From: Acidobacteriota bacterium
GTDB lineage: Bacteria; Acidobacteriota; Terriglobia; Terriglobales; Acidobacteriaceae
Assembly (NCBI GenBank): GCA_021810175.1
Contig: JAJZJJ010000007.1
Coordinates: 1 to 17,998 of the forward strand
Length of the DNA stretch: 17,998 nucleotides
Direction: 5' to 3'
Part shown: one piece after another, positions 16,817 to 17,998 of the stretch
How positions within the stretch are numbered: position 1 is the stretch's first letter
How the letters are laid out: each line of letters starts with the position of its first letter
Notes under the pieces: model-generated
Told to the model about the DNA's origin: nothing
Databases searched by the model: none
What the model saw: only the letters and a program-made list of their open reading frames with translations
Translations under genes and position numbers: made by a program

Positions 16817-17998
16817 TCAGTGCGCCAGTGCCGGAACTTCCGCGGCGATGCCATCCACCATGGCGTCGAACTGATCGAGCCGCCAGCCGCTGACCTGGAT
16901 GGCGCGATGCGGACAGACGGCGACACAGGCTCCGCAGCCGACGCAGAGCCCCGGATTAACCTCCGCACGGCGGCCCGCGCCGCTTTCGGAGATGACGTCG
17001 ATCATCTGCAGCGCGCCATCGTATTCGCACTGCGATACGCACAGGCCTGAACCCTCGCAGAGGGCCGGGTCGACCACGGCGACATAGGGGTTGAGCTCGA
17101 CGGAATCGTGCGAGAACATCGCGGCGGCCTTCACTGCCGCGGCTCCGGCAGCGGAGAGGGTTTCGCGAATGTCCATTGGCCCCTGTGCCGTTCCCGCCAG
17201 CAGCACGCCATTCACGGACACCTCAACGGGACGCAGCTTGGGATGAACTTCCTGCAGGAAGCGATCCTCGCCGGTCGGCAGCTTCAGGCTGTCCACCAGC
17301 TCCGGAATGGCGTTCGGAACCATTCCCGTCGCCAGCACCACCATATCGACGGGCAGGCGCAGCTCCTCGCCCCAGGTCAGCATGTCCTTCACGCGAACGG
17401 CGAGACGCGCCTGGCGATCGCCGTTGCCGGCAAGGCGCTCCACCACCGGCGGCTCTTCGCCGCGATAGCGGAAGAAGATCACCCCGGAGTCGCTTGCGTT
17501 GCGATAATAATCCTCGGCGCCACGCGCGTAGGTGCGGATGTCCTGATAGAGATCGAAGACCGAGGTCTCAGGGAAGCGGCGGCGCAGGGCGATCTCCTGC
17601 TGCAGAGCGGTCGTGCAGCAAACACGCGAGCAATAGGTATTCAGGCGGCCATCGGCCTGGGGTGTGTGAACGCCGTCGATCTGGCGGCTGCCCACGCAGT
17701 GAATGAACGCGACACTCCGGATAGGCCGGCCCTTCCATGTCAGCGCCCCGTCCGTATCGTCTGCCCCCTCCAGGATGTGGATGAAGTCCGTCATGGTCAC
17801 AACGCCTGGCTCGGCCGCATAGAGGAATTCGCCGTCGGCCGGAACATACGGATGGAAGCCGGTGGCCACCACCAGGGCGCCCGCGGTCAGCTCGGTCGTG
17901 CGGCGTTCGCCGCCCGGGCCGAAGTCGCCCTCAATGGCAACCTGAAAATTGCCGACGAACCCGGTAATACTCTTCACCCGGCTGTTCAGCAGGACCTC
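16817..17998 (-). CDS. HdrA/QmoA-B-like FAD and iron-sulfur oxidoreductase subunit, 5' end beyond window
   Basis: The frame is open from the right edge (first codons EVLLNSRVKSITGF), giving the last 393 residues of a larger protein; the N-terminal FAD-binding Rossmann part is outside. Family features include a dinucleotide-fold segment (GALVVATGFHPY), the Cys-rich insert with IHCVGSRQ and TYCSRVCC that in HdrA binds a [4Fe-4S] cluster near FAD, FDLYQDIRTYARGAEDYY, and GVIFFRYRGEEPPVVE. A second flavin-fold part follows (VVLATGMVP, then GVLLAGTAQGPMDIRETLSAAGAAAVKAA). A C-terminal 2x[4Fe-4S] ferredoxin part is next: the second motif (CVGCGACVAVCP) is complete, but the first (CEGSGLCVSQCE) has Ser where Cys is usual. 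HdrA-type subunits handle electron transfer or bifurcation with partner HdrBC or QmoC. No HdrB is seen in the window. It is the upstream part of the five-gene operon. Confidence 0.9.
   Translation of the reverse strand, partial: EVLLNSRVKSITGFVGNFQVAIEGDFGPGGERRTTELTAGALVVATGFHPYVPADGEFLYAAEPGVVTMTDFIHILEGADDTDGALTWKGRPIRSVAFIHCVGSRQIDGVHTPQADGRLNTYCSRVCCTTALQQEIALRRRFPETSVFDLYQDIRTYARGAEDYYRNASDSGVIFFRYRGEEPPVVERLAGNGDRQARLAVRVKDMLTWGEELRLPVDMVVLATGMVPNAIPELVDSLKLPTGEDRFLQEVHPKLRPVEVSVNGVLLAGTAQGPMDIRETLSAAGAAAVKAAAMFSHDSVELNPYVAVVDPALCEGSGLCVSQCEYDGALQMIDVISESGAGRRAEVNPGLCVGCGACVAVCPHRAIQVSGWRLDQFDAMVDGIAAEVPALAH

Noticed and set aside
16459..16968. N-terminal extension of the HdrC/QmoC-like frame
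   Set aside because: The extra sequence overlaps the small winged-helix-like gene and part of the HdrA-like gene; the ATG at 16458 has a good ribosome site and starts the conserved protein.

Overview
The window is a GC-rich bacterial chromosome segment. Gene content suggests Acidobacteriota, probably class Terriglobia: an exopolysaccharide export operon led by a NusG paralogue, a lipoprotein built of SPD-2/Hydin-type ('choice-of-anchor D') repeats, a very long BNR/sortilin-like repeat protein, and FadL and PilZ proteins. No rRNA or marker gene is present, so the taxonomy is inference. No tRNA, rRNA, CRISPR array, insertion sequence or phage gene was seen.

Layout. (1) 1-3754, minus strand: a tightly packed polysaccharide export operon, transcribed NusG-like antiterminator -> short Wza/OPX-type export protein -> outer-membrane beta-barrel -> Wzz/GumC-type chain-length protein. 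The last gene runs off the left edge. (2) 3755-4911: about 1.16 kb without a convincing gene but with several perfect inverted repeats, between the divergent export operon and a plus-strand gene. (3) 4912-7191, plus strand: a 759-residue repeat lipoprotein, the only plus-strand gene. (4) 7296-7634, minus: a small PilZ (cyclic-di-GMP receptor) protein. (5) 8032-11430, minus: a secreted 1132-residue BNR/Asp-box propeller protein. (6) 11664-13007, minus: a FadL-family outer-membrane transporter, preceded by a sigma-54-like promoter and a perfect inverted repeat fitting an enhancer site. (7) 13254-17998, minus: a compact five-gene operon, HdrA-like flavo-iron-sulfur protein (cut by the right edge) -> small winged-helix-like protein -> HdrC/QmoC-like iron-sulfur and membrane cytochrome b fusion -> DsrE-family sulfur-carrier-like protein -> sigma-54 enhancer-binding protein.

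How the genes may work together. The left operon looks like an envelope export route in which a short periplasmic OPX protein works with a separate beta-barrel, with the leader NusG paralogue likely helping RNA polymerase through the long operon. The right operon looks like a quinone-linked heterodisulfide-reductase-like redox module with a sulfur-relay partner. Its last gene encodes the activator that probably drives the neighbouring fadL from a sigma-54 promoter, so redox module, regulator and hydrophobic-substrate porin may form one unit. That unit is the best candidate here for an undescribed system. Its substrate cannot be read from the sequence; hydrophobic sulfur or thiol chemistry is a hypothesis.
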